A stretch of 64,000 nt of DNA from an uncultured Bacteroidales bacterium (GTDB lineage Bacteria > Bacteroidota > Bacteroidia > Bacteroidales > Porphyromonadaceae). The position numbers were made by a program, and so were the translations under genes. Below, piece after piece: positions 29,962 to 39,135 of this stretch. The notes under the pieces were generated by a model that was given only the letters and a program-made list of their open reading frames with translations, was not told the DNA's origin and did no database searches. Position 1 is the first letter of the stretch. Each line of letters begins with the position of its first letter. The stretch covers positions 1-64,000 of the forward strand of contig CAMYPM010000005.1 of NCBI GenBank assembly GCA_947290775.1. The letters are read 5' to 3'.

Positions 29962-31311
29962 ATGAAGATGATGAATTTAAGTGAATTGACTGCAGTAGGT
30001 CCTGTAGATGGCCGATATGGAAATAAAACAGAGCGTTTGAGAGCCTATTTTTCAGAGGCAGCCTTGATACGTTATCGTGTACGTGTAGAGGTGGCATACT
30101 TTCTTGCATTGAGTGACGTTGTACCGCAGCTTAAGGGCAAATTGAGTGACACTGACAAGCAAAAGATCAATGCTATTGCTGTGGAGTGTGACGATGCGGC
30201 TGCTCAGCGTGTAAAAGAAATTGAGAAGGTAACCAATCATGACGTAAAGGCCATTGAATACTATATAAAAGAGCAGTTTGAGCGTTTGAATCTTACTGAA
30301 TATAGTGAGTTTGTACATTTTGGACTTACCAGTCAGGATATCAATAATACAGCTTTCCCGTTAATGTTGCGGGAAGCTATGGAAGCGGTTTATCTACCTA
30401 CGTTAGAAGAGGTCATAACCACGTTAGAGTCTTTGGCTAAGGAGTGGGCTAATATTCCCATGTTAGCTCATACCCATGGCCAGCCCGCCTCTCCTACCCG
30501 CTTAGGAAAAGAAATAGAGGTCTTCGCCTATCGTCTTCGTTGTCAGCAAAAGGAGCTCAAGCAGGTCCCTATTACGGCTAAGTTTGGGGGAGCCACAGGT
30601 AACTTTAATGCACACCATGTAGCGTACCCTAATATAGATTGGAAAAGCTTCGCACAACGCTTTGTGGGCTCTTTAGGCTTGCATCGCGAAGAGCTGACTA
30701 CACAGATCTCCAACTACGACTATCTGGCAGATCTGTTCCATTCTATGGAACGCATCAATACCATATTAATTGACTTAGCTCGTGATGTATGGAGCTATAT
30801 ATCCATGGGCTACTTCCGTCAGAAGATAAAGGCCGGTGAAGTTGGATCTTCAGCTATGCCACATAAGGTCAATCCGATTGACTTTGAGAATGCAGAGGGC
30901 AATCTGATGCTGGCGAATGCCCTGCTTGAGTTCTTAGCCCGTAAGCTACCGATTTCTCGTTTGCAGCGTGATTTGACTGACTCAACGGTGATACGCAATG
31001 AGGGTATGCCTATTGCCTATACTTTAATCGCTTTGGAGAGTTTGAAAAAGGGATTGGGCAAGTTGATTGTAGATGAAAAGAGCATCTCGCAGGATCTATC
31101 TCGCAACTATGAAGTGGTTGCTGAGGCAATTCAAACCATTTTGCGTCGCGAGGGGTATCCGCACCCATATGAAGCGCTTAAGGAGTTGACCCGCACCGGA
31201 CAGGCAATGGATGAGGCTACGATACGTGCATTTGTAGAAGGCTTAGCATTGAGTGATCAGGTAAAGAACGAAATAATGAGCATAACGCCTCTAAATTACG
31301 TAGGAATCTGA
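29962..31311 (+). CDS. purB: Adenylosuccinate lyase
   Basis: A 449-residue enzyme of the aspartase/fumarase superfamily, acting twice in purine synthesis (SAICAR to AICAR, and adenylosuccinate to AMP). It begins ELTAVGPVDGRYGNKTERLR and contains HFGLTSQDINNTA, AHTHGQPASPTRLGKE and the superfamily signature GSSAMPHKVNPIDFENAEG. The start codon directly abuts the ispF stop. Length matches the longer purB subtype. A new promoter lies just after its stop. Confidence 0.97.
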   Translation: MKMMNLSELTAVGPVDGRYGNKTERLRAYFSEAALIRYRVRVEVAYFLALSDVVPQLKGKLSDTDKQKINAIAVECDDAAAQRVKEIEKVTNHDVKAIEYYIKEQFERLNLTEYSEFVHFGLTSQDINNTAFPLMLREAMEAVYLPTLEEVITTLESLAKEWANIPMLAHTHGQPASPTRLGKEIEVFAYRLRCQQKELKQVPITAKFGGATGNFNAHHVAYPNIDWKSFAQRFVGSLGLHREELTTQISNYDYLADLFHSMERINTILIDLARDVWSYISMGYFRQKIKAGEVGSSAMPHKVNPIDFENAEGNLMLANALLEFLARKLPISRLQRDLTDSTVIRNEGMPIAYTLIALESLKKGLGKLIVDEKSISQDLSRNYEVVAEAIQTILRREGYPHPYEALKELTRTGQAMDEATIRAFVEGLALSDQVKNEIMSITPLNYVGI

Positions 31312-31320
31312 TTTTATTAG

Positions 31321-31328
31321 TACTTTTG
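31321..31328 (+). promoter_or_regulatory. Candidate -7 promoter element of the pseudouridine synthase gene
   Basis: TACTTTTG matches TAnnTTTG and begins 10 bases after the purB stop. Confidence 0.6.
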
Positions 31329-31450
31329 TAGAAAGTAGATATACATACCGATGTAGACAAGTTGTTCGTTCTCATCTAAATGGTGTGAGTGGACTCAGTT
31401 CCTCGGTAGTAAGAGATAATAAGCCGAGACCAACCGGAGAAAAGATACGT

Positions 31451-32839
31451 ATGCTTGACGAAAACGCACCTAAAGAGTCCTCTCAATACAATAAGGTGCA
31501 CCCCGAATTCCTCACTCGAGATGAGCTAAGGGAAGAGGAAGGTCTTCCTAAAAAGAATCGCAAGAGGGTCAGAGTAACCAATAATCCATCGCAGGAAGCT
31601 GTGATTAACACACAGGATAAAACGTCCGGTGGTAGAACAGTACTTAGTACCTTGGATGGCAAGGCAAAAGAGACTATCCCTAGTGATCTCTTTGACCCGA
31701 TTGAAAAAGGCACTGATAGACGCAATAATTCTCGAAATAATGAGGGAAAAACTCGTGAGACGTTTTCGCACAGACGTTCTGCAGTAGCTTCTCGAGTTGT
31801 CTCCGCCAGTCCCGCTTCTTTCAATAGAGAAACTGCAGACCTTGATAGAAATCAGTCGTCTTACGCCTCAGGGCATCGGTATCCGGCTAAGAAGCCCGGT
31901 ACGTCCAGTGCTATACGTCGTGAGGCAGATCGTACCTATGGAGTGAGTGATGGAGAGTATAACGAGTCTCATGGGTACGCAGGTCGTAGAGTGGCTGACA
32001 ATTCTTTTGATAGAGCGAGACAACCCTTCAAGAAAAACACAAAGAAGAAAAAGCAAAAACTTCATATTCAACCGGCTGCCGAGAAGGTTATTTCCTACCC
32101 GGAGTTTAACGTTGAGAAAAGTGATCCGATACGTCTCAATAAATATCTCTCAAATGCAGGTCTATGCTCTCGCAGAGTAGCAGATCAGATGATCGCAGAA
32201 GGGAGGGTTGCCGTTAATGGCGAAATCGTAACAAAGCTTGGTACAACGGTAACGCGCATGGATCGTATTACTTGTGATGGTAAGGAAATGTCCATTGAGC
32301 GCAAGGTGTACGTCTTACTGAATAAACCTAAAAATTGCGTTACCACAGTAAGTGATGAACAGGGGCGTACGACCGTGATGGATATAGTGAAGAATGCCTG
32401 TGAGGAGAAAATATTTCCTGTGGGACGTTTAGACCGAAATACTACCGGTGTACTGTTGCTTACCAACGATGGCGATTTGGCAGCCAACCTTTTGCATCCC
32501 TCACAGCTAAAGAAAAAAATATACCAGGTGTCGTTAGATAAGCCTGTATCAGTGGAGCATATGAAGCAGTTGGCAGAGGGTATCAAACTGGAGGATGGTG
32601 AAATACATGCTGATGCAATCAGTTATATAGATGAGGATAATCTGGCTCTTGTGGGAATAGAGATACACTCCGGACGCAATAGGATTGTAAGGAGGATGTT
32701 TCAGCACTTGGGCTACCATGTGCGTTCTTTGGATCGAGTCTACTTTGCCGGACTAACAAAGAAACGCTTGCCTCGGGGGCATTGGCGTTATTTAACTGAG
32801 ACGGAAGTTATAAATCTTAAGATGGGGCGATTTGATTAA
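31451..32839 (+). CDS. RluB-family 23S rRNA pseudouridine synthase with long N-terminal extension
   Basis: A 462-residue protein from ATG 31451 (a GTG at 31385 in the same frame would add 22 residues). The enzyme part is the last ~240 residues: an S4 RNA-binding domain (IRLNKYLSNAGLCSRRVADQ), then the RsuA/RluB-type catalytic domain with PVGRLDRNTTGVLLLTNDGD, whose Asp is the catalytic nucleophile, and HSGRNRIVRRMFQHLGY. The first ~220 residues are charged, low-complexity sequence rich in Arg, Ser, Asn and Lys, probably disordered. Bacteroidota homologs often carry such an extension. It precedes asnS by 22 bases. The exact uridine target is not decided by sequence alone. Confidence 0.9.
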   Translation: MLDENAPKESSQYNKVHPEFLTRDELREEEGLPKKNRKRVRVTNNPSQEAVINTQDKTSGGRTVLSTLDGKAKETIPSDLFDPIEKGTDRRNNSRNNEGKTRETFSHRRSAVASRVVSASPASFNRETADLDRNQSSYASGHRYPAKKPGTSSAIRREADRTYGVSDGEYNESHGYAGRRVADNSFDRARQPFKKNTKKKKQKLHIQPAAEKVISYPEFNVEKSDPIRLNKYLSNAGLCSRRVADQMIAEGRVAVNGEIVTKLGTTVTRMDRITCDGKEMSIERKVYVLLNKPKNCVTTVSDEQGRTTVMDIVKNACEEKIFPVGRLDRNTTGVLLLTNDGDLAANLLHPSQLKKKIYQVSLDKPVSVEHMKQLAEGIKLEDGEIHADAISYIDEDNLALVGIEIHSGRNRIVRRMFQHLGYHVRSLDRVYFAGLTKKRLPRGHWRYLTETEVINLKMGRFD

Positions 32840-32861
32840 CAATATCATCAGATAGAAATCT

Positions 32862-34259
32862 ATGAAAAGAACTATGATTAAGGAGCTGTTTGACAAAGCT
32901 CCAATAAATACGGATGTCTGTGTGAAAGGGTGGGTGCGTACCCGCCGTGGCAATAAAAATGTCTCTTTTATAGCTGTTAATGACGGTTCTACTATACACA
33001 ATCTTCAGATAGTGGCTGAAAATGCCCACTTTGATGCGAAGCTAATGACTCAGCTCACCACAGGAGCATCGCTTTGTGCCGTAGGAAAATTAGTGGCTTC
33101 TCAAGGGGCAGGGCAGAGCATAGAGCTTCAGGCAGAAGAAATTACTCTCTATGGAGCAGCAGATCCCAATGAGTATCCTTTGCAAAAGAAGGGACATTCA
33201 CTTGAGTTCCTTCGAGATATTGCGTATCTGCGTCCGCGTACCAATACGTTTGGGGCTATTTATCGTATAAGGCACAATATGTCCATAGCGATACACACCT
33301 TCTTCCATAATAAGGGTTTCTATTACGTGCATACTCCTATTATCACCTCGAGTGATGCAGAAGGAGCCGGGCAGATGTTTAGAGTCACCACTTTGGATTT
33401 AGAGCGACTTCCCAAAAAGCAGAACGGAGTAGTTGATTACAAGAAAGATTTCTTTGGCAAGCCTACTTCGCTCACGGTATCCGGGCAGCTTGAGGGCGAG
33501 TTAGCTGCATTGGCTTTAGGCGGTATTTATACTTTTGGTCCAACATTCCGTGCGGAGAACTCCAATACCCCTCGTCACCTTGCGGAGTTTTGGATGATTG
33601 AGCCTGAAGTGGCTTTCTATGATATACACGATAACATGGATTTGGCGGAAGAGTTTACCAAGTATTGCGTGCAGTGGGCTTTGGATAACTGTGCCGATGA
33701 TTTGGCCTTCCTCCAAGAGCACTTCGACAAGGAATTGATCGAACGCTTAAATTTTGTACTGAAGCACCCCTTTGAACATATTACCTACACAGAGGGAATT
33801 ACTATTTTAGAGAAGGCTATTGAGCAGGGTGTGACTTTTGAATTCCCCGTTTATTGGGGAGCTGATCTCTCCAGTGAGCATGAGCGTTATCTTGTGGAGA
33901 AGCACTTCAAGAAACCTGTAATCATGACAGACTATCCGAAGGATATAAAGGCCTTCTATATGAAGCAGAACGATGACGGCAAGACGGTGCGTGGCATGGA
34001 CGTACTCTTCCCGATGATCGGTGAGATTATTGGCGGAAGCGAACGTGAAGCGGACTACGATAAGCTGTTGCAGCGAGTACAAGAGTTGCATATTCCTGAT
34101 AAGGATATTTGGTGGTATCTGGATACTCGTCGCTTTGGGTCAGTGCCGCATAGTGGCTTCGGATTGGGATTTGAGCGTCTCCTCCTCTTTGTAACCGGAA
34201 TGACCAATATCAGGGACGTGATTCCTTTCCCAAGAACACCGAATAACGCTAATTTCTAA
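32862..34259 (+). CDS. asnS: Asparagine–tRNA ligase
   Basis: A 465-residue class II synthetase. An OB-fold anticodon-binding domain occupies about 15–110 ([20 protein letters not shown]). The catalytic core has motif 2 in [20 protein letters not shown] and motif 3 in [15 protein letters not shown]. The pattern AEFWMIEPE, rather than the AspRS-type sequence, and GGSEREADY fit AsnRS. Probably co-transcribed with the pseudouridine synthase gene, and closed by a terminator. Confidence 0.97.
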   Translation: MKRTMIKELFDKAPINTDVCVKGWVRTRRGNKNVSFIAVNDGSTIHNLQIVAENAHFDAKLMTQLTTGASLCAVGKLVASQGAGQSIELQAEEITLYGAADPNEYPLQKKGHSLEFLRDIAYLRPRTNTFGAIYRIRHNMSIAIHTFFHNKGFYYVHTPIITSSDAEGAGQMFRVTTLDLERLPKKQNGVVDYKKDFFGKPTSLTVSGQLEGELAALALGGIYTFGPTFRAENSNTPRHLAEFWMIEPEVAFYDIHDNMDLAEEFTKYCVQWALDNCADDLAFLQEHFDKELIERLNFVLKHPFEHITYTEGITILEKAIEQGVTFEFPVYWGADLSSEHERYLVEKHFKKPVIMTDYPKDIKAFYMKQNDDGKTVRGMDVLFPMIGEIIGGSEREADYDKLLQRVQELHIPDKDIWWYLDTRRFGSVPHSGFGLGFERLLLFVTGMTNIRDVIPFPRTPNNANF

Positions 34260-34290
34260 ATTAAATAGAGTTTACGGAGGTATATACTTT

Positions 34291-34325
34291 AAGAGAGTCG
34301 CCCTTTGGGTGGCTCTCTTTCTTTT
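34291..34325 (+). terminator. Terminator after asnS
   Basis: AAGAGAGTCGCCC (34291–34303) pairs with GGGTGGCTCTCTT (34307–34319), a TTT loop, then a T-rich tail. Confidence 0.88.
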
Positions 34326-34482
34326 ATTTACGGATCAGAAATTTGACCTCTTTGTACAATTACTCTCTCTCTTATCCGCAATTGGATTTGCCCACCTATG
34401 CGAGTACTTCCTCACTCTTTATCCTTAGTGCCTTGTAGTAGGGGAGTCAAAAGGCTAACTGTGATGTATTGATGCAGGGGAA

Positions 34483-34572
34483 AAAAGATACAGATCTATT
34501 GGATGAAAGGTATAGATATTTTGTCTGAAAGATATAAATCTATCGCATGAAAGATATACATGTTTTCTTTCC
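34483..34572. repeat. Degenerate tandem repeat, 22–23-bp unit, four copies (site B)
   Basis: Units start at 34483, 34506, 34528 and 34550 and read AAAAGATACAGATCTATTGG, AAAGGTATAGATATTTTG, AAAGATATAAATCTATCG and AAAGATATACATGTTTTC. Spacing is 23, 22 and 22 bases. This is the most regular of the three related sites in the window. Confidence 0.78.
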
Positions 34573-34639
34573 AATTGATTCATTGTACTTGTGTCTTTTG
34601 CTACAGCCGGACAGGAGCTTGGGGTAGGGAGTCAGGCGG

Positions 34640-35878
34640 TTAGTGTGGGGTAACATGAATCAGTACAGGTGTTTGTGCTACTTGCGTGGCTATTAAGCGC
34701 ACAGCACTTCCTTCACGTAGATGGAGTGTTTTGTAAAGAGCAGCTCGAGTAAGCGGAAAGTTCTTCACGGTAATATCGGCCTCATGCCAACGACCTTTCA
34801 GCTGCTTGTGTAATCCGGATTTCCAAGGAAGCACCTCCTCTGTGTGATAGATACGCCCGGGAAACGCTTCGCAGCACTCTTTTGAGGTGTACAAGTGGCT
34901 GTCTGTTGCAAGCTTCTGGACGTTATATCGTGTGGAAAGTAGTTTGAAGGCACCAGCTTTGAGCAGAGCTGGATGGGGCAAATAGAGCCACGGCCCGATC
35001 TCTTCCGCTATAGTCGCCTGAGCTTCACGCTCTTCTTTAATGGAGCATGAGAAGAGAGAGACCTTCGCCCCCTCTTTCGAATAAATATGAATGTGGAGCG
35101 GTATCTGCTCGGGAGTGCATGTCGAGACCTCAATAGACTCAATATAGAGAAGAAGTTCTTTTACTTCATCTCCAACGGCTTGTATGGAGATATGAGACGC
35201 TTGTGGAAGACTGTGTAACAGAGCCTCAATATCTAACATGGGCGAAAGTTTGAGAAGTATGCGCCCTTGATAATTGAGACTTTTCAATAGATCCACTACC
35301 TCAAGAGGGTTGGGTAGAGTGTCCTCTAAAAGGAATGTCTTCCGTCCACCGGCATCCCGTCGGGCCGGGTCTAAGTAGAGTAGGGTTTGGGTATTTAAGC
35401 GGAGCTGTTTGAGCGCTTCTATACTATTTGAATGGTGTAATGTATGGGCAGAACCTATATTTAATCGGCTGATGTTGTACTCCGCTGCTGCGTATAGAAG
35501 TGGATCAAGCTCAAAATAGTCGGCACAGTGAGCATCACGGCTCATGTAGTAGAAGTCTATTCCCAATCCCCCTGTCCCATCAATCAAATGTGTGTCCCGA
35601 CTCACATATTTTGCCTTATGCTTTGCTAAAACCTCGCTTGAAGCTTGTTGAAAAGCCACCTCTGTAGGTATAAAAAAGGGTGCTTCTGCAAAGGAGGGAA
35701 ACTTATGTTGCCAGCGTTTCCATAGTGCTACTCTTCGGGCAACAAAGGGGCGAAAGGCATGTGAAAGAGCACTTTTCCCCAGTAGAATCCTATCCGGAGA
35801 CATCTCCTTGAGTTCATTGCATCGTTGTATGATCTCTTCTATTTCCTCTTGCGTGGGTATATAGCCGGTGGTATTCAT
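34640..35878 (-). CDS. Class I SAM-dependent methyltransferase with THUMP-like domain
   Basis: A 412-residue protein like P. gingivalis PG1098. It has a short N-terminal ferredoxin-like part (about 1–90), then a Rossmann methyltransferase domain with motif I at about residue 105 (DGTGGLGIDFYYMSRD) and a motif IV-like YLDPARRDAGGR near residue 170. The C-terminal part (from about 330) is the THUMP-like RNA-binding domain. An RNA base is the likely substrate (inference from domain type); the actual target is unknown. Transcribed alone from a promoter divergent to prmC. Confidence 0.85.
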   Translation of the reverse strand: MNTTGYIPTQEEIEEIIQRCNELKEMSPDRILLGKSALSHAFRPFVARRVALWKRWQHKFPSFAEAPFFIPTEVAFQQASSEVLAKHKAKYVSRDTHLIDGTGGLGIDFYYMSRDAHCADYFELDPLLYAAAEYNISRLNIGSAHTLHHSNSIEALKQLRLNTQTLLYLDPARRDAGGRKTFLLEDTLPNPLEVVDLLKSLNYQGRILLKLSPMLDIEALLHSLPQASHISIQAVGDEVKELLLYIESIEVSTCTPEQIPLHIHIYSKEGAKVSLFSCSIKEEREAQATIAEEIGPWLYLPHPALLKAGAFKLLSTRYNVQKLATDSHLYTSKECCEAFPGRIYHTEEVLPWKSGLHKQLKGRWHEADITVKNFPLTRAALYKTLHLREGSAVRLIATQVAQTPVLIHVTPH

Positions 35879-35902
35879 TGATCATATTCTTGTGCGATGC
35901 TG

Positions 35903-35910
35903 CAAAGTTA
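35903..35910 (-). promoter_or_regulatory. Candidate -7 promoter element of the THUMP-like methyltransferase gene
   Basis: Minus-strand TAACTTTG matches TAnnTTTG, 25 bases upstream of the start codon. Confidence 0.65.
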
Positions 35911-36027
35911 CATAAGTTTTAGCTGCTGCCTTAGGAATTAATATGGCTCAGAAGGTTTTGTTGGCTCGGCAGAACGCTTAGCCATATCGAGAGCAAGATG
36001 AGATGCAGAGGTATCAAGTAAAGGTAG

Positions 36028-36035
36028 TAACTTTG
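36028..36035 (+). promoter_or_regulatory. Candidate -7 promoter element of prmC–recX–comFC
   Basis: TAACTTTG matches TAnnTTTG and ends only 5 bases before the prmC ATG at 36040, so the mRNA would be nearly leaderless. Confidence 0.6.
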
Positions 36036-36039
36036 TTAT

Positions 36040-36939
36040 ATGGAGCAAACCGGAATAGCAGGAACCCTTTGCAAGGAGGTAGAGCAGCATCTTCTTGGCG
36101 TTTATCCTCCGCAAGAGGCAGCTGCCATCTCAGTGGCACTCATGTGCTCTATTTGCCACATGAGCCGAAGTGAGTGGTATATACAGCGTGCAGAGTATGT
36201 ACTAAGTAGTGCCCAAGTTAATAGATTGAAGGAGGCGGAGGCTCGTCTCAAGGCGGGCGAACCGCTTCAGTATGTAGTGGGAGAAGCGCCTTTTGGTCCT
36301 TTCGACTTATCGGTTGGCCGGGGCGTGCTCATCCCTCGTCCGGAGACGGAGGAGCTATGCAATCGCATTGTGGAAAAGCATGTTTTGGAGTCATCCCCTC
36401 GTATCTTAGACTTAGGTACAGGCTCAGCTGCCATACCCCTTTATCTGGCCTATTACCTGAAAGATAGTTACATCTATGGGGTAGAAAAGAGTAGTGCGGC
36501 TCTCGGCTATGCACATATAAATGTAACTCGCTATGAGCATGCTATTAAAGGCGCAGTAAAGCTTATTGAGGGCGATATGACTCAACCGGACTCCTTCATT
36601 CAGCAAATAGAGCCACTTGACATTTTGGTGAGTAATCCTCCCTATGTGGCAGAAGCGGAGCGAAAAAGCTTGGCACAGCATGTATTGTCATATGAGCCGC
36701 AGGAAGCTCTCTTTGCTTTTCCTCATCAGGATGATTTGTATTACTTTCGTGCTATTACAGCCCTACTGCCTTTGCTGCCAAAGCGTTTGCCCTTCTCACT
36801 CTATTTAGAGATAAATTCCCTTCTTGCGGAGGAGACGCTTTCACTATTTCGGGCTACGCAGCTTTTCTCGGATTTGCAGTTGATAAAGGATCTCTCCGGC
36901 AAACAGCGTTTCGTTATGGGAATAATTAGCAATTCGTGA
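36040..36939 (+). CDS. prmC: Peptide chain release factor N5-glutamine methyltransferase
   Basis: A 299-residue PrmC/HemK enzyme that methylates the GGQ glutamine of release factors. The N-terminal helical domain (about 1–90) contains LKAGEPLQYVVGEAPFGPFD followed by LIPRPETEEL, both family hallmarks. Motif I is LDLGTGSAAIPLYLA and the substrate-binding NPPY motif is VSNPPYVAE. The start ATG lies very close to the promoter word. Its stop overlaps the recX start by one base (TGATG). Confidence 0.95.
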   Translation: MEQTGIAGTLCKEVEQHLLGVYPPQEAAAISVALMCSICHMSRSEWYIQRAEYVLSSAQVNRLKEAEARLKAGEPLQYVVGEAPFGPFDLSVGRGVLIPRPETEELCNRIVEKHVLESSPRILDLGTGSAAIPLYLAYYLKDSYIYGVEKSSAALGYAHINVTRYEHAIKGAVKLIEGDMTQPDSFIQQIEPLDILVSNPPYVAEAERKSLAQHVLSYEPQEALFAFPHQDDLYYFRAITALLPLLPKRLPFSLYLEINSLLAEETLSLFRATQLFSDLQLIKDLSGKQRFVMGIISNS

Positions 36940-37412
36940 TGAAGAAAGAGAAATCAGAGGAGCAACACAGACTGGATGCAGAGGCTTATTGTGCAAAAGC
37001 AGAGCGCTCTCCTCAGGAGGTGACCCGGTGGCTTATGCGCAGAGAATTGAGTAGAGAGCAAATAGCTGTAATTATGTCTCATCTGACCGAACAGGGGTTT
37101 ATCAATGAACGACGCTATATTTCTCTTTATGCCAGTGACAAACTCCGATTCAATGGTTGGGGGCCCTATAAAATAAAGTTCATGCTCTACGAAATGGGAC
37201 TTGATAGGGAGCTTGTGAATGCGCTTGTTCCTCAGGTGATGGAGGAGGAGGGGGCTCTTGATATACTCCGAGGTATTTTGCAGCGGAGAATTGAAACCCT
37301 CGATGAGGCTACACCTGACCAGATAGAGCGTAAGGTTATTCAGTGGGCAGTGAATAGAGGATTTTCTTTGAAGGATGTGTATGCCATTCTTAAAGAACTA
37401 CAAGCTGAGTGA
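36939..37412 (+). CDS. recX: Regulatory protein RecX
   Basis: A 157-residue RecX-like protein, a modulator of RecA filaments. Three-helix repeats characteristic of the family are visible: RSPQEVTRWLMRRELSREQI with MSHLTEQGFINERRY, then FNGWGPYKIKFMLYEMGLDR, and finally RKVIQWAVNRGFSLKDVYAI. A GTG at 36936 is also in frame; ATG 36939 is preferred. recA is not in the window. It overlaps comFC by 38 bases. Confidence 0.88.
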   Translation: MKKEKSEEQHRLDAEAYCAKAERSPQEVTRWLMRRELSREQIAVIMSHLTEQGFINERRYISLYASDKLRFNGWGPYKIKFMLYEMGLDRELVNALVPQVMEEEGALDILRGILQRRIETLDEATPDQIERKVIQWAVNRGFSLKDVYAILKELQAE

Positions 37413-38088
37413 GCTCATAGAACCGTTGCGCTATTTCCTTTTCCCAAGAAGGTGTGCGGCTTGTGGTAAACTATTGAGTAGGGCAGAAACAGTGCTCTGC
37501 GTCCGCTGTTTGGGACATTTGATTCCATTTACATTTACGCAAAGCGTTTGGCAGAAGCGTTTTGAGGAGCTTCCCGAAGTGGTAACCGCTTTCATGGGCG
37601 GATTTATATTTGAGGAGGAGGGTGTTTGTCGGGAACTAATCCATAGCATTAAGTATCAAGGAAATCGAGAGGGTGGACTCTATTTGGGTATGCTACTAGC
37701 TCGGCTTTGGAACTTGCGTAGAGAAGACTATGATTGTATTGTCCCCGTTCCACTCCATCCGCACAAGCTGCTTCACCGGAGGTACAATCAAGCCGAGATT
37801 ATTGCCCGCGGTATTTCACTAGAGACCTCCATTCCACTCATCGCACATGCGCTTAGGCGTAGACACTATGAGCAAAGCCAAGCCGGTATGCACCGAGAGG
37901 AGCGCTTAACCCGTATGAAAGGGGCCTTTGCAATAGGACGTGACTCGGTTCCGGCCGGTAGTAGAGTGCTTTTGTTAGATGATGTGCTTACTACCGGAGC
38001 TACCCTTACTGCAGCGGCTAAAGCAATGGCAGAAACAAAGGCAAAGCAGATAGTTTTACTGGCAGCATCTGTGGATATGCCTGAGTGA
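37375..38088 (+). CDS. comFC: ComF family phosphoribosyltransferase-like protein
   Basis: A 237-residue ComFC-type protein, linked to uptake or processing of single-stranded DNA during transformation. An N-terminal zinc site reads RRCAACGKLL … CVRCL (four cysteines). The phosphoribosyltransferase domain has the PRPP-binding motif LLLDDVLTTGATLT near residue 205 and the family stretch RYNQAEIIARGIS. It starts within the recX coding region (ATG 37375, or 37381), so the two are translationally linked. Together with the dprA-like start at 63857, it hints at natural competence (inference). Confidence 0.88.
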   Translation: MCMPFLKNYKLSELIEPLRYFLFPRRCAACGKLLSRAETVLCVRCLGHLIPFTFTQSVWQKRFEELPEVVTAFMGGFIFEEEGVCRELIHSIKYQGNREGGLYLGMLLARLWNLRREDYDCIVPVPLHPHKLLHRRYNQAEIIARGISLETSIPLIAHALRRRHYEQSQAGMHREERLTRMKGAFAIGRDSVPAGSRVLLLDDVLTTGATLTAAAKAMAETKAKQIVLLAASVDMPE

Positions 38089-38170
38089 AGAAAGCTGTTT
38101 TTCCTCAAAAATATTCTTTTTTCATATCCCTCAAAAGACTTGGTAGATGTTTCATTCTTCATTATTTTGC

Positions 38171-38178
38171 TACCTTTG
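38171..38178 (+). promoter_or_regulatory. Candidate -7 promoter element of yceD–rpmF–fabH–era
   Basis: TACCTTTG matches TAnnTTTG, 97 bases upstream of the first start codon. Confidence 0.65.
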
Positions 38179-38267
38179 CAAGGAATATAGCGATAAGACT
38201 TCCTACTGAAGCTTTAGGAGCGTATGAGGTATGGAGCGTTTCTTATTGATATACAGAACAATGAGCA

Positions 38268-38762
38268 ATGAAAGGTAATAGGAATCGTATCGTACTGAGC
38301 GGACTTCCCGAGGGGCACTTCTCTGAGCAATTTACTCTGGAGAATGCTGTCTTCGCACGTGAAAATCCTTTCGATATTTATGGCGGAGAGGTGGAGGCTT
38401 TCGTAGAGGGCGATCGTACGGGCAATGTATTCCAATTGAACATAGCATTAAGAGGCTTTGTGAAAACGATATGTGACCGATGCGCCGATGATCTTGATTT
38501 GCCTATTAATGCCTCTTATCCCTTTGTGGTTAAGTTTGGTCAAACTACGGATTTGGACGATGTAGAGGAGCTCATTGTTTCCATGGACGACCCTGTACTG
38601 CCCATGGACGACTTGCTCTATCAGTTAGTGGTACTCTCTATCCCTATGAAGAGGGTGCACGCAGATGGCGAGTGTAATGCTGATAGTATGCGTTATTATG
38701 CGCAACAGGAAGAAGAGGAACGCAAAAGAGGACTTTTGCTTGATGAGAATGAGGATAACTAA
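38268..38762 (+). CDS. YceD-like protein (DUF177)
   Basis: A 164-residue DUF177 protein. The family, found next to rpmF in most bacteria and linked to 23S rRNA handling, shows a central paired-cysteine motif; here it is KTICDRCADDL near residue 70. The C-terminus is strongly acidic (EEEERKRGLLLDENEDN). The gene is first in a yceD–rpmF–fabH–era order that is widely conserved. Its molecular activity is not established from sequence. Confidence 0.9.
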   Translation: MKGNRNRIVLSGLPEGHFSEQFTLENAVFARENPFDIYGGEVEAFVEGDRTGNVFQLNIALRGFVKTICDRCADDLDLPINASYPFVVKFGQTTDLDDVEELIVSMDDPVLPMDDLLYQLVVLSIPMKRVHADGECNADSMRYYAQQEEEERKRGLLLDENEDN

Positions 38763-38839
38763 TTACCTCGTAACTCATAAAAAATAAGAGTATATACATA
38801 TAATATAAAGAATAGAAAAAGTAAGCTAAACGCAGAGAT

Positions 38840-39022
38840 ATGGCACATCCTAAAAGAAGACAATCACACACAAGAACACGTTTACGTCGTGGACATGACA
38901 AGGCAGCAGTACCCACAATAGCAAAGTGCCCCAATTGTGGTGCGTGGCATATTTATCATACCGTATGCCCCGAGTGTGGCTATTACCGTGGTCAGTTAGC
39001 CATTGAGAAGGAAGAGGAGTAA
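38840..39022 (+). CDS. rpmF: 50S ribosomal protein L32
   Basis: A 60-residue L32: MAHPKRRQSHTRTRLRRGHD, then KCPNCGAWH and CPECGYYRG. The two CxxC pairs form a zinc ribbon, so this is the zinc-binding form, in contrast to the cysteine-free L31 at 20301. It lies between yceD and fabH as in most bacteria. Confidence 0.97.
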   Translation: MAHPKRRQSHTRTRLRRGHDKAAVPTIAKCPNCGAWHIYHTVCPECGYYRGQLAIEKEEE

Positions 39023-39135
39023 GCACGTAGCTTACAATCCTCTCCACGCTACAAAAAATTCTTGGCACCGTGGCGCTACGATAAGAGCACCCCATAAGTG
39101 TGCCATCTATAGAAAGACACAAATTAGCTAACAAG

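Larger units (their letters stand above)
34260..34639. other. 380-base intergenic region with terminator and repeats
   Basis: Besides the asnS terminator it holds the repeat array at 34483–34572. The flanking genes converge here. I see no coding sequence and no RNA gene. Confidence 0.65.

Noticed and set aside
34483-34572. Possible CRISPR array
   Set aside because: Units of 22–23 bases are adjacent with no unique spacers, copies are degenerate, and no cas gene is nearby.
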